A program made the translations under genes and the position numbers. The notes under the pieces are model-generated. The model saw only the letters and a list, made by a program, of their open reading frames with translations, searched no databases and was not told the DNA's origin. Positions 20,022-29,229 of a DNA stretch of 64,000 nucleotides are shown piece after piece. The stretch lies in contig NZ_CP016268.1 of assembly GCF_001677435.1 (NCBI RefSeq), positions 1,353,001-1,417,000 of the forward strand, read 5' to 3'. The DNA is from Woeseia oceani. Its GTDB lineage: Bacteria > Pseudomonadota > Gammaproteobacteria > Steroidobacterales > Woeseiaceae. Within the stretch, counting starts at the first letter, position 1; the number at the start of each line of letters is the position of its first letter.

Positions 20022-20897
20022 GTGGAGCTGTCAGACATCAGTCAGGCGCAGAAGGAGCGCCTGTCGCATATCGACTTTCGAACCTACTTTTTGGGTGAGG
20101 TCGGCCGAAGTGATTTGGTTGCCCGCTTCGGAATCGGCGAGGCGGCGGCCACGCGCGATATCACTTTGTATCGTGAGCTGGCATCCGCCAATCTGGACTA
20201 CGACACCAAGTTGAAGTCCTATGTGAAATCGGAGTCCTTCAAACCGCTGTTCAAGTACTCCCCGCCACAAGTGCTTGCGGCACTTTCACAAGGTTTCGGT
20301 GAGGATTTCATCGGTAGTCATAAACCTATGGTGCGCTGTGAGACACCTGCGGAGCTCAACCGACCGATATTGCCGGTGCTGGCCGTGCTCACCCGAGCGA
20401 TCTACCACAACAAAGTGGTGAAGATTCAGTATCGTTCCATGCAGTCGGGATTGAGTGAGCGCGAAATTGCACCTTTTGTGCTGGTAGATAACGGCCTTCG
20501 CTGGCATGTGCGAGCCTTCGATCGCAATCGTCAGGACTTCATTGATTTTGTGGTCACGCGAATCGCAAATCCTGTCATCGTCGATGACAAACCTGAAGAG
20601 CATGAGTCGAGGGAGGCGGACATACAATGGAACCGAATTGTTGAAATGAATTTGGTGCCACATCCAAACGTTCCCCATCCTGAAACCGTCGAGATGGATT
20701 ACGCGATGCAAGATGGCGCGTTAAAAGTAAATGTCCGTGCAGCCGTAGCCGGCTATGTACTGAGACGGTGGAATGTAGACTGCACAAAAGACCACAAGCT
20801 TAAAGGGGCAGAGCACCACCTTTGGCTGTCAAACTCACAGGCGCTATACGGCGTTACGAATCTGGTTCTGGCTCCTGGCTACGAAGGTACTGCGTAA
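20022..20897 (+). CDS. WYL-domain transcriptional regulator (BrxR/CapW-like)
   Basis: 291 residues, GTG start 10 bases after AGGGGAG. N-terminal winged-helix (residues about 1-75), a WYL-type ligand-sensing domain (about 120-200: KVVKIQYRSMQSG...REIAPFVLVDNGLRWHVRAFD), and a C-terminal WCX-like domain. Regulators of this build sit upstream of many phage-defence loci and repress them until a nucleotide signal is sensed. It precedes the restriction operon by 139 bp in the same direction, and a palindrome covers its own promoter. Its control of the hsd operon is inference. Confidence 0.85.
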   Translation: MELSDISQAQKERLSHIDFRTYFLGEVGRSDLVARFGIGEAAATRDITLYRELASANLDYDTKLKSYVKSESFKPLFKYSPPQVLAALSQGFGEDFIGSHKPMVRCETPAELNRPILPVLAVLTRAIYHNKVVKIQYRSMQSGLSEREIAPFVLVDNGLRWHVRAFDRNRQDFIDFVVTRIANPVIVDDKPEEHESREADIQWNRIVEMNLVPHPNVPHPETVEMDYAMQDGALKVNVRAAVAGYVLRRWNVDCTKDHKLKGAEHHLWLSNSQALYGVTNLVLAPGYEGTA

Positions 20898-21036
20898 CTT
20901 GATTTGCGAACGTCTGACCGACGATGGAAGTTCAAAAAAAGAATAGGTCGAAGATTGGATTTACGCTCGCGGTGCGGGTACCCCTCGAAGCGGCGATAAC
21001 AACGGATAGACACATTGAAAATGGAAATTGATATCG

Positions 21037-23775
21037 ATGGCGATCAAGAAATCTGAGCTTTACTCATCACTTTGGGCGAGTTGCGATGAATTGCGCGGCG
21101 GGATGGATGCCAGCCAGTACAAGGACTATGTCCTGTTCATGCTGTTCATCAAGTACATCTCCGACAAATACGCCGATTCCGATGACTTTGCGCCGCCGGT
21201 CACCATACCGGCAGGGGCCAGCTTCAAGGACATGGTCAGGCTCAAGGGCAAGAGCGATATCGGCGACAAGATTAATACGCAGATTATTCAGCCATTGATC
21301 GACAACAATGCCCGCCTGGCCCGCAGTGACTTTCCCGATTTTAACGATCCGAACAAACTCGGTGAGGGTAAGGCGATGGTGGACAGACTCACCAATCTGG
21401 TGAGCATCTTCCAAAAGCCTGAGCTGAATTTCTCAAAAAACCGTGCCGATCACGACGATATTCTGGGCGATGCCTACGAATACCTGATGCGGCACTTTGC
21501 TTCTGAAAGCGGCAAAAGCAAAGGTCAATTCTATACGCCTTCCGAGGTCAGCCGCATCATCGCGAAGGTCATCGGTATTTCACCGCAGAATGCGGTTGCG
21601 TCCACCACGGCTTATGACCCGACCTGTGGATCGGGATCGTTGCTCTTGAAGGTGGCTGCCGAGGCAGGCAAACACATCACCCTTGAGGGGCAGGAAAAGG
21701 ACGTGACCACTGCTGGTCTTGCCCGCATGAACATGATCCTGCACGACTTCCCGACGGCCAACATCCTCAATGGCAACACGCTCGCCTCTCCCAAGTTCAA
21801 AGATGGCGAGAGCTTACGGACCTACGACTTCGTCGTCGCCAATCCACCGTTTTCGGACAAAACCTGGAGCACCGGACTCACGCCCTCGGCTGATCCATAC
21901 CAGCGCTTTGAATGGGGCGAGCCGCCAGCCAAGCAAGGCGATTATGCGTACTTGCTGCACATCATCCGCTCGATGAAGAGTGCTGGCAAGGCAGCCTGCA
22001 TTCTGCCGCACGGCGTGCTGTTTCGTGGCAATGCCGAGGCGGTTATCCGTAAGCGTCTGGTGCGTTCCGGGTATCTGAAAGGAATTATCGGGCTGCCTGC
22101 CAACCTGTTTTATGGCACCGGTATCCCCGCCTGCATCCTGGTGCTCGACAAGGAAAATGCTCCGGCTCGCAAGGGCGTATTCATGATCGACGCCTCCAAA
22201 GGCTTCATCAAGGATGGCAACAAGAACCGTCTGCGCGAGCAGGATATCCATAAAATTGTCGATACCTTTACCAAGCAGACCGACACACCTCGTTATGCCC
22301 GCATGGTGCCCTTCGACGAGATCGCCGATCCCAGGAACGCCTACAACCTCAATCTGCCGCGCTACATTGACAGCACTGAACCCGAAGACATTCAGGATAT
22401 TGACGGCCACCTGCGCGGTGGTATCCCGGATCGGGATATCGATGCGCTGGACAAATATTGGCAGGTGATTCCCGGCGTTCGGCAGGCACTCTTCGAAAGT
22501 GCGGGCCGCCCCGGTTATTCCAGGCTGAGGTTACCCATTGCGAAAGTGAAGTCAGGCATTCTTGACCACAGCGAATTTGCCACTTTCAAGGCCACGGTTT
22601 CCCAAATCTTTGAGCAGTGGCGCACCACCAACACGCCAGCCCTGAAAGGCTTTAACAAAGAAGGACACCCCAAGGCGCTGATTGAGACCATTGCCGAAGA
22701 CTTGCTGACGAGTTTCCGTAATGCCCCGCTGCTCGACGCCTATGACATCTACCAGCACCTCATGGACTACTGGGCTGAAGCCATGCAGGACGATTGCTAC
22801 CTGATCGCCGCCGACGGCTGGGTGGCTAAGACCCACCGCGTTATGGAAGAGGTCAAGAGCGGTAAGAAAAAGGGCGAGATGAAAGACAAGGGCTGGGCCT
22901 GCGACCTGATCCCCAAGCCTTATATGGTCGCTCGCTATTTTGCTAAGGAGCAGGCCGAGCTGGATGCTCTTCAAGCCGAACTGGATGCTGTTAGCGCCAG
23001 CCTCACCGAATTAGCCGAAGAGTACGGCGGAGAAGAAGGTGCGCTGAAAGATGTTTCCAACAAGGGTGACGCCCTGGAGGCTTACACCCAGGTGCTCGTC
23101 GCTGTATGGAATGAGGAAGACAAAACCGCAAGTCGCGCTTACAGCGCCCTCATGGATCAAGCCGAGGAACACGCTGCGCAGATCCGCATTCTCACCGATC
23201 ACCACTTTATTTCTGCGCTGAAGAACAACAAAGGCAACCTGACCCTCAAGGCGGTCAAGGATCGACTGGCCGCGACCAGCGATCCGAAGGAGAGCGCGAC
23301 ACTGACGAGTTATCTCGAAGCGGATAAATCCCAGAAGGCTGCAACCAAACAAGCGTCTGAGCTTCTCGCCAAGGTAGAGAAGCAATACCAGAAGAGACTC
23401 AAGGCCGACCCTCTGCCGGAGAATCTTGTCGATCTGCATGCCACGGTTCGTTACCTGAACCTGCTCGACGAGCAAAGCGCACTCAAGCGCAAGGTCAAGG
23501 AAGCGGATGCTGCGTTGGACCAGCTTGCCTATGACAAATACCCGCAGCTCAGCGTGGACGAGATCAAGACCCTGGTCGTGGATGACAAGTGGCTGGCCAC
23601 GATTGCCATTGCCCTACAGAGTGAACTGGATCGCGTCTCACAGACACTCACCACCCGCATTCGTCAGCTTGCTGAGCGATACGACACGCCGCTACCGAAA
23701 TTGGTGGACGAAGTGACGGACTTGTCGGCCCGCGTCGATGAGCACCTCAAGCGGATGGGGGCGGTATGGAACTAA
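21037..23775 (+). CDS. hsdM: Type I restriction-modification methyltransferase HsdM, long form
   Basis: 912 residues from the ATG at 21037. N-terminal HsdM helical domain (about 1-140), then an N6-adenine methyltransferase domain with SAM motif DPTCGSGSLLL (near 193) and catalytic NPPF (near 269). Many HsdM proteins end near 500-550 residues. Here 350-400 more follow, largely charged and helical with probable coiled-coils (for example 640-690 and 760-900). HsdM modifies host DNA at the sequence chosen by HsdS and is also needed for restriction. It overlaps hsdS by 10 bases and heads the six-gene defence operon. Confidence 0.93.
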   Translation: MAIKKSELYSSLWASCDELRGGMDASQYKDYVLFMLFIKYISDKYADSDDFAPPVTIPAGASFKDMVRLKGKSDIGDKINTQIIQPLIDNNARLARSDFPDFNDPNKLGEGKAMVDRLTNLVSIFQKPELNFSKNRADHDDILGDAYEYLMRHFASESGKSKGQFYTPSEVSRIIAKVIGISPQNAVASTTAYDPTCGSGSLLLKVAAEAGKHITLEGQEKDVTTAGLARMNMILHDFPTANILNGNTLASPKFKDGESLRTYDFVVANPPFSDKTWSTGLTPSADPYQRFEWGEPPAKQGDYAYLLHIIRSMKSAGKAACILPHGVLFRGNAEAVIRKRLVRSGYLKGIIGLPANLFYGTGIPACILVLDKENAPARKGVFMIDASKGFIKDGNKNRLREQDIHKIVDTFTKQTDTPRYARMVPFDEIADPRNAYNLNLPRYIDSTEPEDIQDIDGHLRGGIPDRDIDALDKYWQVIPGVRQALFESAGRPGYSRLRLPIAKVKSGILDHSEFATFKATVSQIFEQWRTTNTPALKGFNKEGHPKALIETIAEDLLTSFRNAPLLDAYDIYQHLMDYWAEAMQDDCYLIAADGWVAKTHRVMEEVKSGKKKGEMKDKGWACDLIPKPYMVARYFAKEQAELDALQAELDAVSASLTELAEEYGGEEGALKDVSNKGDALEAYTQVLVAVWNEEDKTASRAYSALMDQAEEHAAQIRILTDHHFISALKNNKGNLTLKAVKDRLAATSDPKESATLTSYLEADKSQKAATKQASELLAKVEKQYQKRLKADPLPENLVDLHATVRYLNLLDEQSALKRKVKEADAALDQLAYDKYPQLSVDEIKTLVVDDKWLATIAIALQSELDRVSQTLTTRIRQLAERYDTPLPKLVDEVTDLSARVDEHLKRMGAVWN

Positions 23776-25034
23776 AGCCGGGATATAAACAGACCGAGGT
23801 TGGTTTGATTCCGGATGATTGGGGGGTGAGATCTCTTGGTTCTGTCATCAGCAAAGGACGGCTGGGAGGAAATTACGCGAACCAAGACGCGGAGGCAGAA
23901 CTTCCGTTGATGAAGATGGGCAATCTTGCACGTGGATACTTTGATCTTTCAAAAGTGCAGTTCATTGAAGCCGGCGTCACACCGGAACCAGTACACCGCC
24001 TCGTTTATGGCGATGTTCTGTTTAATACTCGGAATACGCTGGACCTGGTTGGCAAGGTTGCCATTTGGAGGGATGAGCTTCCTGTCGCCTACTACAACTC
24101 AAACCTCTTGCGGCTGGAATTCGATCCCGAACAAATTTGTTCAAATGAGTACGCAAGCTACTCACTAAACACCAAGAGCGCTGTTTCCCGCCTCCGTGGG
24201 CTGGCCACCGGAACAACGAGTGTCGCTGCCATATACACTCGTGATTTATTGAAGTTGCATATCCTTGTTCCACCGCTCCCCGAACAACGAGCCATCGCTA
24301 CTGTCTTGAGTGATGTGGATGCCCTACTGGATGGCCTGGACCGGCTGATCGCCAAGAAGCGCGACCTCAAACAGGCCGCCATGCAGCAACTCATCACTGG
24401 CGAGACCCGTCTGCCGGGGTTTGAGGAGGCCTGGGAGGTGAAGCGGTTGGCTGAGCTTGGCGTGACCTACGGCGGCTTAACGGGAAAGACCAAGGCGGAC
24501 TTTGGCGTTGGATCAGCCTACTACGTGACGTTTCTCAACGTTATGACCAATGTGGTCATCGATTGCAGCACCTTCGACCGGGTCAAGGTTGCACAAAGTG
24601 AACTGCAAAATCGAATTAAGTGTGGCGATCTATTATTCAACGGTTCATCGGAAACCCCTGAAGAAGTCGCCATGTGTGCATTAATGGATGTTGATATTCC
24701 CAATCTTTATTTGAACAGCTTTTGCTTCGGCTTTCGATTTTATGAAGGTACGCAAGCTAACGGCCTATTTATGGCTTACTACATTCGAAGCTATGAAGGG
24801 CGTGAAATAATGAAGTCGCTCGCTCAAGGATCGACACGCTATAACTTGTCAAAAAGCGCGTTGCTCAAGGCCACGTTGCACCTTCCATCCCTCCCCGAGC
24901 AAACTGCCATCGCCACCGTCCTCTCGGACATGGACGCCGAAATTGCCGCACTTGAACAGCGCCGCAACAAAACCAGAGACATCAAACAAGCGATGATGCA
25001 GGAACTGCTGACCGGCAAGACGAGGTTGATATGA
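23766..25034 (+). CDS. hsdS: Type I restriction specificity subunit HsdS
   Basis: 422 residues. Two target-recognition domains (about 1-150 and 220-365), each followed by a near-identical conserved helix region: LPEQRAIATVLSDVDAL after the first and LPEQTAIATVLSDMDAE after the second, each ending in Q.L.TG.TRL. This internal repeat is the circular architecture of HsdS, which sets the bipartite DNA target. Both recognition domains look complete. Overlaps hsdM by 10 and the next gene by 4 bases. Confidence 0.95.
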   Translation: MELKPGYKQTEVGLIPDDWGVRSLGSVISKGRLGGNYANQDAEAELPLMKMGNLARGYFDLSKVQFIEAGVTPEPVHRLVYGDVLFNTRNTLDLVGKVAIWRDELPVAYYNSNLLRLEFDPEQICSNEYASYSLNTKSAVSRLRGLATGTTSVAAIYTRDLLKLHILVPPLPEQRAIATVLSDVDALLDGLDRLIAKKRDLKQAAMQQLITGETRLPGFEEAWEVKRLAELGVTYGGLTGKTKADFGVGSAYYVTFLNVMTNVVIDCSTFDRVKVAQSELQNRIKCGDLLFNGSSETPEEVAMCALMDVDIPNLYLNSFCFGFRFYEGTQANGLFMAYYIRSYEGREIMKSLAQGSTRYNLSKSALLKATLHLPSLPEQTAIATVLSDMDAEIAALEQRRNKTRDIKQAMMQELLTGKTRLI

Positions 25035-26830
25035 ACGATCAGCTGATAGATCTCAGGGCGGTAGACGAGCTCCGTGTCGATGATTCCGGCGAGGCCCGGC
25101 GTTTTTTCATCCCTGACTACCAGCGTGGCTTCCGGTGGTCGCCGCTGCAGGTCAGACAGCTCCTGGATGACATCCGGGAGTTCACCCAGCGCCGCAACCC
25201 GCAGCCGGAAGAGTTCTACTGCCTGCAGCCACTTGTCATCAAGGCGCGCTCGGATGAAGGCGACTTCGAGGTTGTTGATGGCCAGCAACGGCTGACCACA
25301 CTGCTTCTGATCATGCGGCACTTCAACGAACGCCTTGCGGAGCGATATCGCCAGCCACTCTTTCGGCTGGACTACAAGACGCGTCCAAGCCTGGATGCGT
25401 TTCTGGATGAGCCAAGCGAAGAAGCCGCCAACGTCAATGTGGACTTCTATCACCTCTACCACGCCATCGATACCATCGAAGACTGGTTCGAGGAACGGGA
25501 CAGCGAGGTGGAGAAGATCAAGGATGCCCTGCTCAACCAGACCAAAGTCATCTGGTTTCAGTTGGCGGACTCGGACAACCCGGTGGAGGCCTTCACCCGC
25601 CTGAACGTCGGCAAGATACCGCTGACTAACGACGAGCTGATCCGGGCGCTCTTCCTGCGCCGTTCTGGTCCGGACGACAAGGACGCCACAAGCCTGCAAC
25701 TGCGTATTGCCTACGAGTGGGACCATTTGGAGAAGACGCTCCAGTCCGACGCGTTCTGGTACTTCCTGAGCAACCAGCCCGGGAAGAGCGAGAACCGCAT
25801 CGGCTTCCTTTTCGACCTTGTGGCGCGGGCGGACGGACTGCTGCCGGGGGCGGAGGGCGACGCCTACGGAATCTTCTATACCTTCAACGAGAAATTGAAT
25901 ACGCCCGGGACGACAGCAGAGGATAAACGGCGAGAGGACGAATGGCGCAAGATCAAGCAGCTGTATCTGCTGTTGGAAGAGTGGTTCGAGGATCGCGTGC
26001 TCTACCACATGGTCGGCTTCCTGGTGAGCCAGGGAATGTCCATCATTGATATCCAGTCCCTCTCGGTGGACTGCACCAAGAGCGCGTTCGTGCAGCATCT
26101 GCGCGAGGAGATCTTCGAACGCGCTATCGGTGAAGAGATGCCCGATCCGCCGGGTCGCGAGGCCATTCGTGAGTGCGTCGCAAACCGCCTGGAGGAACTC
26201 ACGTATCTGTCGCACCGGGACAAGATCAGGGCACTGCTGCTCCTCTTCAATCTTGCGACGTTGCTGCAGAACCGGCGATCGAACCTGCGCTTTCAGTTCG
26301 ACAGCTTCAAGAGCGAGCGTTGGGACATTGAGCATATCCGCTCCGTAACCGATGATCGGCCTGAGCGTCACCATGACCGCAGACGCTGGCTGGAGAACTC
26401 CCTGGGCTACCTGGAGTCGAAAGACGCCGAGGAGGAACTGCGGGAAGACATTCGCGGGTTCCTGAACCTCTCACAGGTCGAGGCCACCAATCAGGTCTTC
26501 GACCCTCTCTACGAGCGCGTGCTCGAGTTTTTCGGCGAGACCAATGGCGGCGAAGCCGAACACGGCATCCCGAACCTGACGCTGCTCGACGAATCCACGA
26601 ACCGCAGCTACAAGAACGCCGTCTTTGCCGTGAAGCGACAACGCCTGCTGGACCTGGATCAGTCGGGCATCTTCGTTCCTCTGTGTACCCGGAATGTGTT
26701 TCTAAAGTGCTACAACCCTCAGGTAGACAATGTGATGTTTTGGGGTGAGGATGACCGCAACGGCTACCTCTCGGCCATCGCCGACGTGTTGGCGGACTTC
26801 TTCTGCGGAATCATGGAGGGAGCCCAATGA
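25031..26830 (+). CDS. DUF262/DUF1524 (GmrSD-like) nuclease-type protein, first of two
   Basis: 599 residues. N-terminal DUF262 with IPDYQRGFRW (27-36) and the family signature [10 protein letters not shown] (81-90), a ParB-like NTP-binding fold. The C-terminal half has a DUF1524/HNH-like layout: WDIEHI near 431, NSLGYL, then PNLTLLD near 515 and NRSYKNAVFAVKR. That is the build of GmrSD/BrxU type IV enzymes, which cut phage DNA with modified cytosines in an NTP-dependent way. It lies between hsdS and hsdR with 4-base overlaps on both sides. Function within the type I complex, or as an independent nuclease, is inference. Confidence 0.85.
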   Translation: MNDQLIDLRAVDELRVDDSGEARRFFIPDYQRGFRWSPLQVRQLLDDIREFTQRRNPQPEEFYCLQPLVIKARSDEGDFEVVDGQQRLTTLLLIMRHFNERLAERYRQPLFRLDYKTRPSLDAFLDEPSEEAANVNVDFYHLYHAIDTIEDWFEERDSEVEKIKDALLNQTKVIWFQLADSDNPVEAFTRLNVGKIPLTNDELIRALFLRRSGPDDKDATSLQLRIAYEWDHLEKTLQSDAFWYFLSNQPGKSENRIGFLFDLVARADGLLPGAEGDAYGIFYTFNEKLNTPGTTAEDKRREDEWRKIKQLYLLLEEWFEDRVLYHMVGFLVSQGMSIIDIQSLSVDCTKSAFVQHLREEIFERAIGEEMPDPPGREAIRECVANRLEELTYLSHRDKIRALLLLFNLATLLQNRRSNLRFQFDSFKSERWDIEHIRSVTDDRPERHHDRRRWLENSLGYLESKDAEEELREDIRGFLNLSQVEATNQVFDPLYERVLEFFGETNGGEAEHGIPNLTLLDESTNRSYKNAVFAVKRQRLLDLDQSGIFVPLCTRNVFLKCYNPQVDNVMFWGEDDRNGYLSAIADVLADFFCGIMEGAQ

Positions 26831-29229
26831 GCTTTGGCAGCCAGATCAACTACAAGCAGTTGCTGGAACGTCACCAGCAAATCCGGGTGCCTATGATCCA
26901 GCGCGATTACGCGCAGGGGCGTCCGGCGGAAATCGAGGTACGCGAGGAATTTCTCAGAACCTTGAAGGATGCCCTGAACAAGCCAAATGATGACGTGAGC
27001 CTGCCGCTCAATCTCGACTTCATCTATGGCAGCGTCGAGGGCGACGAGCAAACCCGTTTCCTGCCACTGGATGGTCAGCAGCGTCTCACAACGCTCTTCC
27101 TTCTGCACTGGTACCTGGCGTGGAAAGACGACCAGTGGACGGCCTTTGAGGAGCTGTTTCTTTCAGAAGGACACTCCCGTTTCGCATACAGTGTGCGCCC
27201 CAGCAGCAACGAGTTCTTCGATGGACTGGTGGCCTACCGTCCCGATGCCAGCCCCCAGAACATCACGAGCCTGGCGGACATGATCGCCGACCAGCCATGG
27301 TATTTCCGCAGTTGGCGGCTTGATCCGACGATCCAGGCTGTCCTCCACATGTTGGACGCCATCCATACCAAGTTTGGCGGATCGAGCGGCCTATTTGAGA
27401 GACTGCTGGATGAAGAGCAACCCGCGATCACCTTTCAGCTTCTCGACCTGGAGAACTTCGGTCTATCGGACGATCTGTACATAAAAATGAACGCGCGCGG
27501 AAAGCCTCTTACCGCGTTCGAGACGTTCAAGGCACGTTACGAGCAGGAGGTGGTGAACCATTTGCAAGGGGAAGCGTTCTCGATAGGCGATCAAACTTTC
27601 GACGGAGCCGACTATGTCGCCCGTCGCATGGACACCACCTGGGCTGACCTTTTCTGGAAACAGCGCAACCCGGGCAGCGACCTGTACGACGACGCATTCA
27701 TGAATGTGTTTCGTGCCGTTGCACTGATCACCCGCAGCCCTGAGTCGCCGCAGAACTTGCGTGATTTTGCCATGCTGCGGACGGGTGACAATCCCCCTTC
27801 GTACACCGACTTCCACTCGTGCAGTTGGCTCGATGAAGAATTCACACGGACCCTGGTGTGCCTGCTCGACTCGTGGTGCGGCAACGGCGGTGAACTATGC
27901 CGACTGCTTCCCAATGGTCGCTATCTGAGTGAAAAGGCTCTCTTCAAAAAGATCGTGACCAACGGTGCGAACCTCTCCTACACCGATCTTGTTCAATTCA
28001 CGGCCTATGCGCAATTCATCGTCGAGCACCGGGACAGCATCGATGAGGGGGCCTTCCAGGAATGGATGCGCGTCATCCAGAACCTGGCCGTGAACACCGG
28101 CTACAACCGTCCCGCCGACTTCCAGCGCAGTGCGCGTGGACTGGCGGGACTGCTTGAACACTCCGACGACATACTGCCCCATTTTTCTCTGGCCGACAAA
28201 CCCGCGACAGGGTTCAGTGAAACGCAGATTGCAGAAGAGAAGCTGAAGGCACAACTCATTCTATCCAACGATAAATGGCGGGCACTATTGGACCGCGCTG
28301 AAGTTCATGGGTATTTTCGTGGCCAGATTGGCTTCTTGTTGGACTTCTCAGGCATCGCCGCCAGGAGTGCCGAATCGGAACCGGACAATTGGAAAACCTC
28401 GGAGCATGCCGCCTTTCAGGAGGCTCTTGCACAGTGCATTGAATTGGCGGAGCAAATGTTCTCGGCAGACGGCCTCAACGACTCAAACGAACACCGTTGG
28501 CAGAGAGCCATGCTCTGTCTCGGTGACTACCTTCTCCCAAGCGGCCGAAACCGTTCCTTTCTGGTGAATTCCGTGACGGAAGAGGCGAGCTGGAAACGGC
28601 TGCTCAGCGGTTCCGGCCACGCCACTGCCGCGCGCAACATTCTCAAGAGCCTCTTCAGCAGGCTGTCGCCGGAGAAGCCCATAGCGGACCAGCTCGACGA
28701 GATCATCGAGGGGGCTGAGCATCTGGATCTTTGGCGGGAGGCGATAGTTCGTTGCCCAGCGGTTTTTGACTACTGCAAGCGCAGTTCGATTCGTGTGGAT
28801 GAATTTGGGACCACCTACCTACTAAAGCGCTCGCAGATGAACGGCGCTCATGCCGAGCTGTTCACATTTTGCCTCTACGAGGAGCTTCGGACTGAAGCGC
28901 CAATGGACGGCCTGAGTCCGCTTAAGCTGGCGGAATACTATTTCGCAACTGAAACGGCGATTGAGCCAGGTATCCGCTTTGTTTGGTCGGGTGACACGGC
29001 GACCTACTTCGAGCTGGAAAGTGGCACTGACGGCTTTGTCCTGTATTGCAGTCTGGACTGCGATGAGATCCGGCTCCCTTTCGTTGACTTTCTCGCCGGG
29101 AAACCTGGGTTCTCGCTCACGGAGCTACGTCTGGAGAGAAAGTGCGCATATTCCGATATCAGAAGCGTCATTGACGAATTACGAAAATACCTTACCGAGT
29201 TCACCGAAGGGGAGGGCCACAATGCCTGA
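26827..29229 (+). CDS. DUF262-family protein, second of two, divergent C-terminus
   Basis: 800 residues. DUF262 signatures at the N-terminus: [12 protein letters not shown] (21-32) and [11 protein letters not shown] (80-90), plus [19 protein letters not shown] near 220, where the family's conserved NxxG.pLt element lies. I see no clear DUF1524 HNH motif in the remaining 500 residues. The C-terminal part contains [20 protein letters not shown] and a beta-rich end. So one partner carries the candidate nuclease and this one may be an NTPase, sensor or adaptor. Overlaps its neighbours by 4 and 8 bases. Confidence 0.8.
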   Translation: MSFGSQINYKQLLERHQQIRVPMIQRDYAQGRPAEIEVREEFLRTLKDALNKPNDDVSLPLNLDFIYGSVEGDEQTRFLPLDGQQRLTTLFLLHWYLAWKDDQWTAFEELFLSEGHSRFAYSVRPSSNEFFDGLVAYRPDASPQNITSLADMIADQPWYFRSWRLDPTIQAVLHMLDAIHTKFGGSSGLFERLLDEEQPAITFQLLDLENFGLSDDLYIKMNARGKPLTAFETFKARYEQEVVNHLQGEAFSIGDQTFDGADYVARRMDTTWADLFWKQRNPGSDLYDDAFMNVFRAVALITRSPESPQNLRDFAMLRTGDNPPSYTDFHSCSWLDEEFTRTLVCLLDSWCGNGGELCRLLPNGRYLSEKALFKKIVTNGANLSYTDLVQFTAYAQFIVEHRDSIDEGAFQEWMRVIQNLAVNTGYNRPADFQRSARGLAGLLEHSDDILPHFSLADKPATGFSETQIAEEKLKAQLILSNDKWRALLDRAEVHGYFRGQIGFLLDFSGIAARSAESEPDNWKTSEHAAFQEALAQCIELAEQMFSADGLNDSNEHRWQRAMLCLGDYLLPSGRNRSFLVNSVTEEASWKRLLSGSGHATAARNILKSLFSRLSPEKPIADQLDEIIEGAEHLDLWREAIVRCPAVFDYCKRSSIRVDEFGTTYLLKRSQMNGAHAELFTFCLYEELRTEAPMDGLSPLKLAEYYFATETAIEPGIRFVWSGDTATYFELESGTDGFVLYCSLDCDEIRLPFVDFLAGKPGFSLTELRLERKCAYSDIRSVIDELRKYLTEFTEGEGHNA

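Noticed and set aside
24280-25010. Repeated IATVLSD-type segments as a tandem repeat or duplication artefact
   Set aside because: They are the two conserved regions of HsdS and belong to its normal architecture.
24839-26374. 511-codon open frame on the minus strand
   Set aside because: It lies opposite hsdS and the first DUF262 gene, whose frames carry clear family motifs; the antisense product resembles nothing and is a by-product of GC-rich codon usage.
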